39,337 nucleotides of DNA from Streptomyces roseochromogenus subsp. oscitans DS 12.976 (GCF_000497445.1 NZ_CM002285.1:3479316-3518652); one strand, 5' to 3'. Counted from the first letter of the stretch, positions 14,260 to 22,866 are shown. The notes: generated by a model from the letters alone, not told the origin. Numbers and translations are program-made.

Positions 14260-15555
14260 ATGTCTCCCGCCAGTACCGGGGCGTCCACCACCGTGGACGC
14301 CGCAACGCCCGTCCCGTCCGTCGACGCCACCGATTCCGACACCCGAATGACCCCGGGCGGCCCCGGCTACCGCCGGATGAGCCTCGCCCTCTTCCTCGCC
14401 GGAGTCGCGACCTTCGCCCTCCTGTACTCCACCCAGGCCCTGCTCCCGCTGATCTCCGGCGAGTTCGGGGTCGAGGCGAGCGAGGCGAGCTGGACCGTGG
14501 CGGCCGCGACCGGCGGACTGGCCCTCTTCGTGCTGCCGATGAGCGCCCTGTCGGAGCGCTACGGCCGCCGTACGGTGATGACGGCCTCGCTGGCGGTCGC
14601 GGTCGCCGTGGGGCTGCTGGTGCCGTTCGCGCCGTCGATCGGCGCGCTGGTGGTGCTGCGGGCGGTGCAGGGCGCGGCGCTGGCCGGTCTGCCGGCCTCG
14701 GCGCAGGCCTATCTGGCCGAGGAGGTCCGGCCGAAGGCGCTGATCACGGCGATCGGCCTGTTCGTCGCGGGCAACAGCGTCGGTGGCATGAGCGGCCGGG
14801 TGATCACCGGCTGGGTGGCCCAGGAGTGGGGCTGGCGGGTCGCCGTCGGGGTGATCGGCGTGATCGCCGTCGGCTGCGCGGTGGCGTTCCGGCTGCTGCT
14901 GCCGGCTCCCCGGCACTTCAAGGCAGGCTCGCTACGGCCCCGGGTCCTGCTCGGCACGGTCCGCGACCATCTCGCGAACCCGCTGCTGCGGCGCCTGTAC
15001 GCGATCGGCGCGCTGTTCATGACGGTGTTCGGCGGGGTCTACACGGTGATCGGCTACCGGCTGACCGAGGCGCCGTTCGGGCTGCCGCAGGGCATCGCGG
15101 GCTCGATCTTCCTGGTCTATCTGGTGGGCACGGTCTCCGCGTCCGTGGCGGGCCGGCTGGTGGGCCGGCTCGGCCGCCGAGGCGCGCTGTATCTGGCGGG
15201 CGGTACGACGGCGGCGGGCCTGCTCCTCTCGCTGGCCCCCGCGCTGCCGCTGGTCCTGCTGGGCCTGGTGCTGATCACGGCGGGCTTCTTCGCGGGCCAC
15301 GCGGTCGCCTCCTCGGCGGTCAGCAAGACGGCCGCCCACGGCCGCGCCCAGGCCTCGGCCCTGTACCAGTCCATGTACTACATCGGCTCCAGCGCCGGCA
15401 GCACGGTGGGCGCGCTGGCGTTCCACGCGGACGGCTGGGCGGGCACGGTGAGCGTGGGTCTCCTGGCGGTCCTGGGGGTTGTGACGATCACGGTGCTGGG
15501 CACTCGGGCAGCCCGGGTGGCGGCCCGGAGCTCGCTCGTAGCCAACGCGCACTGA
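14260..15555 (+). CDS. MFS transporter (YnfM-like drug/metabolite exporter type)
   Basis: 431 residues with a 37-residue Ser/Thr/Asp-rich N-terminus followed by twelve predicted membrane helices. MFS motif A is visible between helices 2 and 3 (LSERYGRRTVM), and a weaker repeat occurs in the second half (VGRLGRRGAL). LRAVQGAALAGLPASAQAYLAEEV and NSVGGMSGRVITGWV are typical of the YnfM/arabinose-efflux branch. Such proteins export drugs or small metabolites by proton antiport; the substrate here cannot be told. The ATG at 14260 coincides with the predicted transcription start, so translation is probably leaderless. It is divergent from its likely LysR regulator and followed by a hairpin terminator. 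Confidence 0.9.
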   Translation: MSPASTGASTTVDAATPVPSVDATDSDTRMTPGGPGYRRMSLALFLAGVATFALLYSTQALLPLISGEFGVEASEASWTVAAATGGLALFVLPMSALSERYGRRTVMTASLAVAVAVGLLVPFAPSIGALVVLRAVQGAALAGLPASAQAYLAEEVRPKALITAIGLFVAGNSVGGMSGRVITGWVAQEWGWRVAVGVIGVIAVGCAVAFRLLLPAPRHFKAGSLRPRVLLGTVRDHLANPLLRRLYAIGALFMTVFGGVYTVIGYRLTEAPFGLPQGIAGSIFLVYLVGTVSASVAGRLVGRLGRRGALYLAGGTTAAGLLLSLAPALPLVLLGLVLITAGFFAGHAVASSAVSKTAAHGRAQASALYQSMYYIGSSAGSTVGALAFHADGWAGTVSVGLLAVLGVVTITVLGTRAARVAARSSLVANAH

Positions 15556-15578
15556 GGCGCCCCGTAAGGGACGCCTCA
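15553..15578 (+). terminator. Terminator after the MFS gene
   Basis: TGAGGCG (15553-15559) pairs with CGCCTCA (15572-15578). The stem extends inward with CCC/GGG after one mismatch, around a GTAA loop. It overlaps the MFS stop codon and is followed within 15 bp by a run of five T. Confidence 0.8.
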
Positions 15579-15688
15579 CCGCCGACCTGCTCTTTTTCCC
15601 ACTCGGGACGCCATTGTCAGTGCCCTGCGGTAGCTTCCAGATGGGTGCGAAGAAGCGCCGACGGCACAGCCACAGGGGTGGGTGGACG

Positions 15689-16702
15689 ATGGGAAACGGC
15701 ACGGCGACGGCGGACCTCGACGCCGCACTGGAGAAACACCGGACCGAGCTGACCGGGTACTGCTACCGGATGCTCGGCTCCTCCTTCGAGGCCGAGGACG
15801 CGGTGCAGGACACCCTGGTGCGGGCCTGGCGGAGCTACGACAAGTTCGAGGGCCGTTCCTCGCTGCGCTCGTGGCTGTACCGGATCGCGACGAACGTGTG
15901 CCTGGACATGCTGACGGCGGGCAACAAGCGGGCGCGGCCGATGGACCTCACCGAGTCGACGCCGCTCGCCCAGGCGGCCCTGTCCCCCCGGCCGGACAAC
16001 ACCTGGCTGGAGCCGATGCCGGACGCGCGGGTGCTGCCGACGGCCGACGACCCGGCGGAGGCGGCGGTCGCCAAGGAGTCGGTCCGGCTGGCCTTCATGG
16101 CTGCCCTGCAGCAACTGCCGCCCAAACAGCGGGCGGTGCTGATCCTGCGCGAGGTGCTGGCCTGGAAGGCGAGCGAGGTCGCCGAGCTGCTGGGCACCTC
16201 GGTCGCGTCGGTCAACAGCGCGCTGCAGCGGGCGCGGGCCACGCTCGCGGAGCGCGCGGACGCGGGTGACGAGGGCGCGGTGTCGGACCCGCTGGACGAG
16301 GAGCAGCAGAAGCTCCTGGAGCGGTACGTCAAGGCCTTCGAGGGCTACGACATGACGGCGCTGACGGCCCTGCTCCACGAGGACGCCATCATGACGATGC
16401 CGCCGTTCGACCTGTGGCTGCGCGGCCCGGCCGACATCACCGGCTTCATGACGACCCTCGGTGCCTCCTGCGCCGGCTCGCGGCTGCTGCCGGTGCAGGT
16501 CAACGGCCTGCCGGGGTTCGCGCACTACAAGCCGGACGAGGAGCAGGGCGGCTTCAGTCCCTGGGCCGTGCAGGTGCTGGAGCTGTCAGACGGCCGGATC
16601 ACCGGTTTCCACTGCTTCCTCGACACCAAGCGGTGGTTCCCGCTCTTCGGCCTGCCCCTCCACCTGGAAGCGGAGCCCGACGAGGTCGAGAAGGGCGAGT
16701 AG
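15689..16702 (+). CDS. ECF sigma factor with SnoaL-like C-terminal domain
   Basis: 337 residues from the ATG at 15689 (GGTGGGTGG upstream). Region 2 is at about residues 15-85 (YCYRMLGSSFEAEDAVQDTLVRAWR, then SLRSWLYRIATNVCLDML). Region 4 is at about 135-190 (ALQQLPPKQRAVLILREVL, then SVASVNSALQRARATL). From about 210 on, an NTF2/SnoaL-like domain follows (YVKAFEGYDMTALTALLHEDAIMTMPPF, RGPADITGFM). This matches the 320-340-residue sigma-70 subfamily often labelled SigX5/TIGR02960, in which the extra domain is thought to regulate activity in place of a separate anti-sigma factor. The last 117 bp lie antisense to the end of the STAS-protein gene. Confidence 0.88.
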   Translation: MGNGTATADLDAALEKHRTELTGYCYRMLGSSFEAEDAVQDTLVRAWRSYDKFEGRSSLRSWLYRIATNVCLDMLTAGNKRARPMDLTESTPLAQAALSPRPDNTWLEPMPDARVLPTADDPAEAAVAKESVRLAFMAALQQLPPKQRAVLILREVLAWKASEVAELLGTSVASVNSALQRARATLAERADAGDEGAVSDPLDEEQQKLLERYVKAFEGYDMTALTALLHEDAIMTMPPFDLWLRGPADITGFMTTLGASCAGSRLLPVQVNGLPGFAHYKPDEEQGGFSPWAVQVLELSDGRITGFHCFLDTKRWFPLFGLPLHLEAEPDEVEKGE

Positions 16703-16972
16703 CGCGGGGTCGGGGTCCCGCAACCGGATCCGCCCGCCACCCCGGCGGGCGGTCAGCTCCAGCCGCGCCAGCAGATCCACGACGCCCAGCCCCGGCGGCC
16801 CGAGCCCGCCCACATCGCACACGACGACACGCTCCCCGCCGCCCCCCAGCATCATCCGCACCCGCTCACACAGCCCCGCCACCTCGCCCCGGGCGACGGG
16901 GCCGGGCAGCACGAGCACGGCAGACCTCTCGGCATCCACGACCGGTAGACCGGCACTCCGAGGCGAACTCAT
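16586..16972 (-). CDS. STAS-domain protein lacking the phospho-serine
   Basis: 128 residues from the ATG at 16972 (GGTGAGG just upstream); a start ten codons earlier at 17002 is possible. The order of elements fits a STAS/SpoIIAA-like fold: strand AVLVLPGPVARGEV, a helix RVRMMLGGGG, strand RVVVCDVGG, the loop GPPGLGVVDLLARL, and strand GRIRLRDPDPALLALLDLVGLRF. Anti-anti-sigma factors carry D-S-(S/T)-G-L in that loop; here it is P-P-G-L, so the normal phosphorylation site is absent. The stop lies 117 bp inside the converging sigma-factor gene. A link to that sigma factor is tempting but unproven. The acidic C-terminal tail is within the overlap. Confidence 0.75.
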   Translation of the reverse strand: MSSPRSAGLPVVDAERSAVLVLPGPVARGEVAGLCERVRMMLGGGGERVVVCDVGGLGPPGLGVVDLLARLELTARRGGGRIRLRDPDPALLALLDLVGLRFQVEGQAEEREPPLGVEEAVETGDPAV

Positions 16973-17004
16973 CGGCCTCACCGGCTGGGACCCGCCGAAC
17001 ACGC

Positions 17005-17040
17005 CGAACGGGACCGGCGCTGGTCCACCGATCCCGTTCG
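17005..17040 (-). terminator. Hairpin after deoA
   Basis: CGAACGGGA (17005-17013) and TCCCGTTCG (17032-17040) form a perfect 9-bp stem, with an alternative inner stem GGACC/GGTCC. It lies 15 bp past the deoA stop and before the STAS start, and probably ends the nucleoside operon. Confidence 0.7.
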
Positions 17041-17055
17041 CCAGAAATCACCTGG

Positions 17056-18339
17056 TCAGGCGATGCGCTCCAGCACCACCGGCGACGGCGTGAAGTCCGT
17101 CCCCGCGGCCGCGATGTCGTACGAGCCCTCCACCGCCTGGAGTGCGTACTCGAAGCGCTCCGGGGTGTCCGTGTGCAGGGTGAGGAGGGGCTGGCCCTCG
17201 GTCACCGTGTCGCCCGGCTTGGCGTGCATTTCGATGCCTGCCGCCGCCTGCACCGGGTCCTCCTTGCGGGCGCGGCCGGCGCCCAGGCGCCAGGCGCCGA
17301 CGCCGATGTCGTAGGCGTCGAGGCGGGTCAGGACACCGGAGGACGGGGCCTTGATCACGTGCTGTTCGCGGGACGTGGGCAGTTCGGCGTCCGGGTCGCC
17401 GCCCTGGGCCGCGATCATCCGGCGCCAGACGTCCATCGCCGAGCCGTCGGCCAGGGCCTTCGCCGGGTCGGCGTCCCGCACGCCCGCCGCGTCGAGCATT
17501 TCGCGGGCCAGGGCGATCGTCAGCTCCACGACATCGGCCGGGCCTCCGCCCGCGAGGACCTCCACGGACTCGCGGACCTCCAGGGCGTTGCCCGCCGTGA
17601 GGCCGAGCGGGGTCGACATGTCCGTCAGGAGTGCGACCGTCTTCACGCCGTGGTCCGTGCCGAGGCCGACCATCGTGGACGCCAGTTCACGGGCGTCGTC
17701 CAGCGTCTTCATGAAGGCTCCGCTGCCCACCTTCACGTCCAGCACCAGCGAGCCCGTGCCCTCGGCGATCTTCTTCGACATGATGGAGGAGGCGATCAGC
17801 GGGATCGCCTCCACCGTGCCGGTCACATCGCGCAGCGCGTACAGCTTCTTGTCCGCCGGGGCCAGGCCGTCGCCCGCCGCGCAGATCACGGCGCCCGTCG
17901 TGTCCAGGACGTGCAGCATCTCCTCGTTCGAGAGCAGAGCGCGCCAGCCCGGGATCGACTCCAGCTTGTCCAGTGTGCCGCCCGTGTGGCCGAGGCCCCG
18001 GCCGGAGAGCTGCGGGACCGCCGCGCCGCAGGCCGCGACGAGCGGGGCCAGCGGGAGCGTGATCTTGTCGCCGACGCCGCCTGTCGAGTGCTTGTCGGCC
18101 GTCGGGCGGGACAGGGCCGAGAAGTCCATGCGCTCGCCGGAGGCGATCATCGCCGCCGTCCAGCGGGCGATCTCGCGCCGGTTCATGCCGTTGAGCAGGA
18201 TCGCCATGGCGAGCGCGGACATCTGCTCGTCGGCGACCTCGCCGCGGGTGTAAGCGTCGATGACCCAGTCGATCTGTTCGTCGGTCAGCTCGCCGCGGTC
18301 CCGCTTGGTGCGGATGACGGAGATGGCGTCCATGGCCAT
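17056..18339 (-). CDS. deoA: Thymidine (pyrimidine-nucleoside) phosphorylase
   Basis: 427 residues. Splits thymidine or deoxyuridine with phosphate into base and 2-deoxyribose 1-phosphate, which after isomerisation feeds DeoC. The phosphate-binding segment DKHSTGGVGDK is at residues 82-92. The family signature SGRGLGHTGGTLDKLE is at 112-127. The three-domain layout is complete, with the C-terminal beta domain ending VTEGQPLLTLHTDTPERF. Start: ATG at 18339, with AAGGAAG about 9 bp upstream; another ATG two codons on is possible. It follows cdd after a 77-bp gap filled by a strong hairpin, so its expression may depend on read-through. It appears to be the last enzyme gene of the nucleoside uptake operon. 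Confidence 0.95.
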   Translation of the reverse strand: MAMDAISVIRTKRDRGELTDEQIDWVIDAYTRGEVADEQMSALAMAILLNGMNRREIARWTAAMIASGERMDFSALSRPTADKHSTGGVGDKITLPLAPLVAACGAAVPQLSGRGLGHTGGTLDKLESIPGWRALLSNEEMLHVLDTTGAVICAAGDGLAPADKKLYALRDVTGTVEAIPLIASSIMSKKIAEGTGSLVLDVKVGSGAFMKTLDDARELASTMVGLGTDHGVKTVALLTDMSTPLGLTAGNALEVRESVEVLAGGGPADVVELTIALAREMLDAAGVRDADPAKALADGSAMDVWRRMIAAQGGDPDAELPTSREQHVIKAPSSGVLTRLDAYDIGVGAWRLGAGRARKEDPVQAAAGIEMHAKPGDTVTEGQPLLTLHTDTPERFEYALQAVEGSYDIAAAGTDFTPSPVVLERIA

Positions 18340-18372
18340 GGCTGTGGGCTTCCTTCCGGGAGGTGCGAAGGT

Positions 18373-18412
18373 GTACGGCCCCCCTGCGCGGATGCGGTCA
18401 GGGGGGCCGTAC
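18373..18412 (-). terminator. Intra-operon hairpin between cdd and deoA
   Basis: GTACGGCCCCCCTG (18373-18386) and CAGGGGGGCCGTAC (18399-18412) form a perfect 14-bp stem with a 12-base loop, 4 bp after the cdd stop. There is no T run. Only 33 bp separate it from the deoA start, leaving no room for a promoter, so it probably acts as a partial terminator or as a 3'-end stabiliser of the upstream message. Confidence 0.75.
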
Positions 18413-18416
18413 GGCG

Positions 18417-18824
18417 TTACTGCTTGGTGAGGTTGTCCGGGCCGAAGGCGTGGGGCAGCATCTCGGACAGCGGGAGGACGCCCGCGGGGGTGTCCAGGAG
18501 AAGGTCCGGGCCGCCGAACTCATACAGCAGCTGGCGGCAGCGGCCGCACGGCACGAGCAGGGCGCCCTCGCCGTCCACGCAGGTGAAGTGCGTGAGCCGG
18601 CCGCCGCCCGAGCGCTGCAGATCCGAGACCAGGCCGCACTCTGCGCACAGTCCGAGGCCGTAGGAGGCGTTCTCCACATTGCAGCCGGTGACGGTGCGGC
18701 CGTCGTCGACCCGGGCCGCCACGCCGACCGGGAAGCCGGAGTAGGGGGCGTAGGCGTGGGACATCGCCTCGCGCGCCACCTTCCGCAGCGCCTCCCAGTC
18801 GAACTCGGCGGCTTGCTGTGTCAC
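18417..18824 (-). CDS. cdd: Cytidine deaminase
   Basis: 135 residues from a GTG that overlaps the permease stop (GTGA). Converts cytidine and deoxycytidine to uridine and deoxyuridine, the substrates for phosphorolysis by the next gene. Zinc ligands are C60 in C-A-E with catalytic E62, and C93 and C96 in PCGRC. The nucleoside-binding N49-x-E51 is in CNVENASYG. The size is that of the homotetrameric class. It sits between the nucleoside permeases and deoA and is translationally coupled to the permease. Confidence 0.95.
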   Translation of the reverse strand: MTQQAAEFDWEALRKVAREAMSHAYAPYSGFPVGVAARVDDGRTVTGCNVENASYGLGLCAECGLVSDLQRSGGGRLTHFTCVDGEGALLVPCGRCRQLLYEFGGPDLLLDTPAGVLPLSEMLPHAFGPDNLTKQ

Positions 18825-20107
18825 TTGCCCTGGCCCTTCCGGTAGCGCATACCGTCCGCCTTCGGCATCCGCAGGCGCTGCGCCGACAGGGACAGCACCA
18901 GCAGGGTGACGACGTACGGCGTGGCGCCCACGAAGTCGCTCGGGACCGTGTCGGTGAGCAGGTACCAGACCAGGATCACCGCGGCCATCACGAGGCTGAT
19001 CACACCCTGCAGCATCGCCTTGCGGTACAGCTTCCAGCCTGCCAGGGCCACGAGCAGGACCACCAGCAGGAGCAGCAGCGCGTGGACGGTCGTACCGCCG
19101 TTGCGCAGCTGGAGCGCGTCGGAGTAGCCGAACAGGCCGGCGCCCATCGCCAGGCCGCCCGGACGCCAGTTGCCGAAGATCATCGCCGCGAGGCCGATGT
19201 AGCCGCGGCCGCCGGTCTGGCCCTCCAGGTAGGTGTGCGAGGTGACCAGGGCCAGGAAGGCGCCGCCGAGTCCGGCGAGGCCGCCGGAGACGGCGACGGC
19301 CGCGTACTTGTACGAGTACACGTTGACGCCGAGCGACTCCGCGGCGGTCGGGTTCTCGCCGCAGGAGCGCAGCCGCAGACCGAACGGGGTGCGCCACAGC
19401 AGCCACCAGCTGCCGGCGAACAGCAGCGCGGCCAGGACCGTGACCACGGACAGGTGCGTGACCAGGCCGCCGAGGATCCCGGCGAGGTCGGAGATCAGGA
19501 ACCAGTGGTGGCTCTCGATCGAGTGCAGGCCGTCGGAGAGGCCGGGCACGGTGACGTCCGGCAGCGAGGCCACCGGCGGGGACTGCTTGGGGTTGCCGCC
19601 CGCGTTGGCCGCCGCGCCGCCGGCGAAGAACAGCTTGGCGAGGTACTGGGTGGCGCCGAGCGCGAGCAGGTTGATCGCGACACCGGAGACGATGTGGTCG
19701 ACGCCGAAGGTGACGGTGGCGACGGCGTGTACCAGGCCGCCGATGACACCGAAGCCGATACCCATCAGCAGGCCGAGCCAGGGGCTGGTCTGCCAGCCGA
19801 TCCAGCCGGCACCGAAGGTGCCGAGGATCATCATGCCCTCAAGGCCGATGTTGACCACACCGGCCCGCTCCGACCACAGGCCGGCGAGACCGGCGAGGCC
19901 GATCGGCACGGCGAGGCCCAGGGCGGCGCTGACCTGCCCGGCGGAGTCGAGGTCCTGCGAGCCGGTGATCACGCGGACCGCGGCCAGGAGCAGCAGCGCA
20001 CCCGCGACGAGCATGAGGATCTGGACGAGCGAGCGGCCCGTGCGCTGCGGCGCGCCCGCCGCCTTGGGCGCCGCGGGCGGCGGCGTGTCGGTCATCGTGG
20101 CAGTCAT
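18821..20107 (-). CDS. Nucleoside ABC transporter permease (second subunit)
   Basis: 428 residues from the ATG at 20107, which shares one base with the stop of the previous permease (TGATG); an internal ATG lies at 20095. This is an inner-membrane protein of the BPD_transp_2 (RbsC/YufQ) class with about nine or ten hydrophobic segments, starting after a Pro/Ala-rich cytoplasmic head of about 35 residues. Typical motifs are GLWSERAGVVNIGLEGMM and LRSCGENPTAAESLGVNV (the ATPase-contact loop), then GGLAGLGGAFLAL. With the ATPase, the other permease and the BMP lipoprotein it forms a nucleoside importer. It is followed by cdd with a 4-bp overlap. Confidence 0.92.
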   Translation of the reverse strand: MTATMTDTPPPAAPKAAGAPQRTGRSLVQILMLVAGALLLLAAVRVITGSQDLDSAGQVSAALGLAVPIGLAGLAGLWSERAGVVNIGLEGMMILGTFGAGWIGWQTSPWLGLLMGIGFGVIGGLVHAVATVTFGVDHIVSGVAINLLALGATQYLAKLFFAGGAAANAGGNPKQSPPVASLPDVTVPGLSDGLHSIESHHWFLISDLAGILGGLVTHLSVVTVLAALLFAGSWWLLWRTPFGLRLRSCGENPTAAESLGVNVYSYKYAAVAVSGGLAGLGGAFLALVTSHTYLEGQTGGRGYIGLAAMIFGNWRPGGLAMGAGLFGYSDALQLRNGGTTVHALLLLLVVLLVALAGWKLYRKAMLQGVISLVMAAVILVWYLLTDTVPSDFVGATPYVVTLLVLSLSAQRLRMPKADGMRYRKGQGK

Positions 20108-21234
20108 CACGCCACCTCCTGCTTCTTCGACTGGGCGGCGGCCTGGGCGGCGAGTTCGGCGCCGACCTTCTGCTGCTGGCGCTTGAGGCCGTAGCGGCGT
20201 ACGACCTCGTAGGCGATGACGACGCACAGGACGATGACGCCCTGGATGACGCCGAGGATCTCCTTGTCGTAGCCCTGGAACTCCAGGTGGTTGGTGGTGC
20301 GCTCCAGGAAGCCCCACAGCAGGGCGCCGAGCGCGATGCCGATCGGGTTGTTACGGCCGAGCAGCGCGATGGCGATGCCGGTGAAGCCGATGCCCGTCGG
20401 GAAGTCGCTGCTGAACTGGTAGCTGTCGTTGAGCAGGGTCGGCATGCCGATCAGGCCGGCCACCGCACCCGAGATGATCATGCTGGTGGCGATCATCTTC
20501 TTCACCGACACACCGCTCGCGGCGGCCGCGCTCTCGGACTGGCCGACGGTGCGCAGGTCGTAGCCGAACCGGGTGCGGCCGAGCACGAACCAGTACGCGA
20601 TGCCGACGGCCACGGCGATGAAGATGAAGCCCCACAGATCGCCGGCCGGGCCGGTGTTGATGCTGAAGAAGTGCGAGCCCGAGGGCAGCGGCTTGGTGGC
20701 GACGACGGTGCCGCCCTGCTGGAGCTGGGCCAGCTTTCCGGGCTGGAGCAGGTAGGCGATGACCGCGGTGGCGATCGAGTTCAGCATGATGGTCGAGATG
20801 ACCTCGCTGACGCCGCGGGTCACCTTGAGGATGCCGGCGATGGCCGCCCACACGGCGCCGGTCGCCATGGCGCAGATCAGGATCAGCGGGATGGCCAGCC
20901 AGCCGGGCACGGTCAGCGCGCCGCCGAGGACGGCGGCGAAGAACGCGGCGAGCCGGTACTGGCCGTCGACACCGATGTTGAACAGGTTCATCCGGAAGCC
21001 GATGGCCACCGAGACACCCGCGAGGTAGTACGTGGTCGCCTTGTTGAGGATGTAGACCTGGCTGTCGCTGGCGAAGCCGTAGGTCAGCATGTCGTTGAAG
21101 GCGGGGCCGGGGTTCTTGCCGGTCGCGAGGATCACCAGGGCGGTGACGACGAGCGCGGCGACGACCGCCAGCACCGGTGCGGCGAGGCCGAGGAACAGCC
21201 GCTCCTTGTCGATCCGTGAGGTCAGCTTGTTCAT
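20107..21234 (-). CDS. Nucleoside ABC transporter permease (first subunit)
   Basis: 375 residues from the ATG at 21234, overlapping the ATPase stop by 4 bp (ATGA). It is a BPD_transp_2 family membrane protein, with hydrophobic segments beginning LFLGLAAPVLAVVAALVVTALVIL. The substrate-channel region has GFRMNLFNIGVDGQYRLAAFFAAVLGG. The coupling loop is DLRTVGQSESAAAASGVSVKKM. It has the short acidic/basic N-terminus MNKLTSRIDKERL and a Gln/Lys/Ala-rich C-terminus. The pairing of two unequal permeases of this class with one double-headed ATPase and a BMP lipoprotein is the standard bacterial nucleoside importer layout. Confidence 0.92.
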   Translation of the reverse strand: MNKLTSRIDKERLFLGLAAPVLAVVAALVVTALVILATGKNPGPAFNDMLTYGFASDSQVYILNKATTYYLAGVSVAIGFRMNLFNIGVDGQYRLAAFFAAVLGGALTVPGWLAIPLILICAMATGAVWAAIAGILKVTRGVSEVISTIMLNSIATAVIAYLLQPGKLAQLQQGGTVVATKPLPSGSHFFSINTGPAGDLWGFIFIAVAVGIAYWFVLGRTRFGYDLRTVGQSESAAAASGVSVKKMIATSMIISGAVAGLIGMPTLLNDSYQFSSDFPTGIGFTGIAIALLGRNNPIGIALGALLWGFLERTTNHLEFQGYDKEILGVIQGVIVLCVVIAYEVVRRYGLKRQQQKVGAELAAQAAAQSKKQEVA

Positions 21235-22790
21235 CGCTCGTCGTCCTCTGTGTGCTCCAGGTGGCCGGTGGCCGCACCCGTCATGGCGGAGCCCAGCTCT
21301 TCGGGGGTGATGGTGGCGGGGTCGGCGTCGGCGACCAGACGGCCGCGGTACATCACCCGCAGGGTGTCGGAGAGCCCGATCAGCTCGTCCAGGTCGGCGG
21401 AGATCAGCAGGACGGCCAGGCCCTCGCGGCGGGCCTCGCGGATGTAGTCCCAGATCGCCGCCTGGGCGCCGACGTCCACACCGCGGGTGGGGTGGGCGGC
21501 GATGAGCAGCTTGGGGTTGTGGCTCATCTCGCGGCCGACGATCAGCTTCTGCTGGTTGCCGCCGGAGAGCGAGGCCGCGGTGACCTCGATGCCGGGGGTG
21601 CGGACGTCGTACGCCTGGACGATGCGCTCGGTGTCGGCGCGGGCGGCCTTGATGTCGAGGAGTCCGCCCTTGGAGTTGGGCTTCTCGGTGACGTGGCCGA
21701 GGATGCGGTTCTCCCACAGCGGGGCCTCGAGGAGCAGGCCGTGGCGGTGGCGGTCCTCGGGGATGTAGCCGATGCCGGCCTCGCGGCGGTGGCGGGTGGG
21801 GGCGTGGGAGATGTCGGCGTCGTCGAGTGTGATCACGCCGGCGTCGGGGTCGCGCATGCCCATGATCGCCTCGACCAGCTCGGACTGGCCGTTGCCCTCC
21901 ACACCGGCGATGCCGAGGACCTCGCCCTTGTGGATGGTGAAGGAGATCTGGTCCAGGACGATCCGCTCGATGCCCTCCAGGTCGGTCTGCGCGAGGTGCA
22001 GCCCGTCCACCTTCAGCATCGGGACGTCCGTGACGGTGGACTCCGCGGTCTCCGGGGTGGGCAGCTCGCTGCCGACCATCATCTCGGCGAGCTGCTTGGG
22101 GGTGGTCTTGGACGGCTCGGCCGTGCCGACCGTCGTACCGCGCCGGATGACGGTGATCTCGTCGGCGACGGACAGCACCTCGCCCAGCTTGTGGGAGATG
22201 AAGATGACGGTGAGGCCCTCGGCCTTCAGCTCGCGCAGGTTGTCGAAGAGGGCGTCGACCTCCTGCGGCACGAGCACGGCGGTGGGCTCGTCCAGGATGA
22301 GGGTCTTGGCGCCGCGGTAGAGGACTTTGAGGATCTCCACGCGCTGGCGGTCGGCGACGCCCAGCTCCTCGACGAGGACGTCGGGGCGGACGTTCAGGCC
22401 GTACGCGTCCGAGATCTCCTTGATCTTGGCGCGGGCCTTGCCGCCGATGCCGTACAGCTTCTCCGCGCCGAGGACGACGTTCTCCAGCACGGTGAGGTTG
22501 TCGGCGAGCATGAAGTGCTGGTGCACCATGCCGATGCCGCGGGCGATGGCGTCGCCGGGATTGTGCAGTACGACCTGCTCGCCGGCCACGGTGATGGTGC
22601 CCTCGTCCGGCTGCTGCATGCCGTAGAGGATCTTCATCAGGGTCGACTTGCCGGCGCCGTTCTCACCGCACAGGGCGTGGACGGTCCCGGTGCGGACGGT
22701 GATGTCGATGTCCTTGTTGGCAACGACACCGGGGAAACGCTTGGTGATGCCGCGCAGTTCGACGGCAGCGGGAGGGCTGGACGCGTTGAT
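21231..22790 (-). CDS. Nucleoside ABC transporter ATPase, apparent ATC start
   Basis: 519 residues if translation starts at the ATC at 22790. Two nucleotide-binding domains are fused in one chain, as in RbsA/YufO. The first has Walker A GENGAGKST (about residues 43-51) and Walker B TLILDEPTAVL. The second has the usual degenerate P-loop GVEGNGQS, a complete signature LSGGNQQK, and LLIAAHPTRGVDVGA. The frame upstream of Walker A is open back to a stop at 22848-22850 but contains no ATG, GTG or TTG. The first in-frame ATG (22637) lies beyond Walker A. A GAGGAG site sits 8 bases before the ATC, giving an N-terminus (M)NASSPPAAVELRGITKRFPG that fits the family. Its own operator is at 22867-22878. 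Confidence 0.88.
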   Translation of the reverse strand: MNASSPPAAVELRGITKRFPGVVANKDIDITVRTGTVHALCGENGAGKSTLMKILYGMQQPDEGTITVAGEQVVLHNPGDAIARGIGMVHQHFMLADNLTVLENVVLGAEKLYGIGGKARAKIKEISDAYGLNVRPDVLVEELGVADRQRVEILKVLYRGAKTLILDEPTAVLVPQEVDALFDNLRELKAEGLTVIFISHKLGEVLSVADEITVIRRGTTVGTAEPSKTTPKQLAEMMVGSELPTPETAESTVTDVPMLKVDGLHLAQTDLEGIERIVLDQISFTIHKGEVLGIAGVEGNGQSELVEAIMGMRDPDAGVITLDDADISHAPTRHRREAGIGYIPEDRHRHGLLLEAPLWENRILGHVTEKPNSKGGLLDIKAARADTERIVQAYDVRTPGIEVTAASLSGGNQQKLIVGREMSHNPKLLIAAHPTRGVDVGAQAAIWDYIREARREGLAVLLISADLDELIGLSDTLRVMYRGRLVADADPATITPEELGSAMTGAATGHLEHTEDDER

Positions 22791-22866
22791 GGCGCACTCT
22801 CCTCGGGGAAAGGGGCTGCATAGGGGAGGTGGCAGGCGTCGGCGACGCTAGCGCGGCAACTCCACG

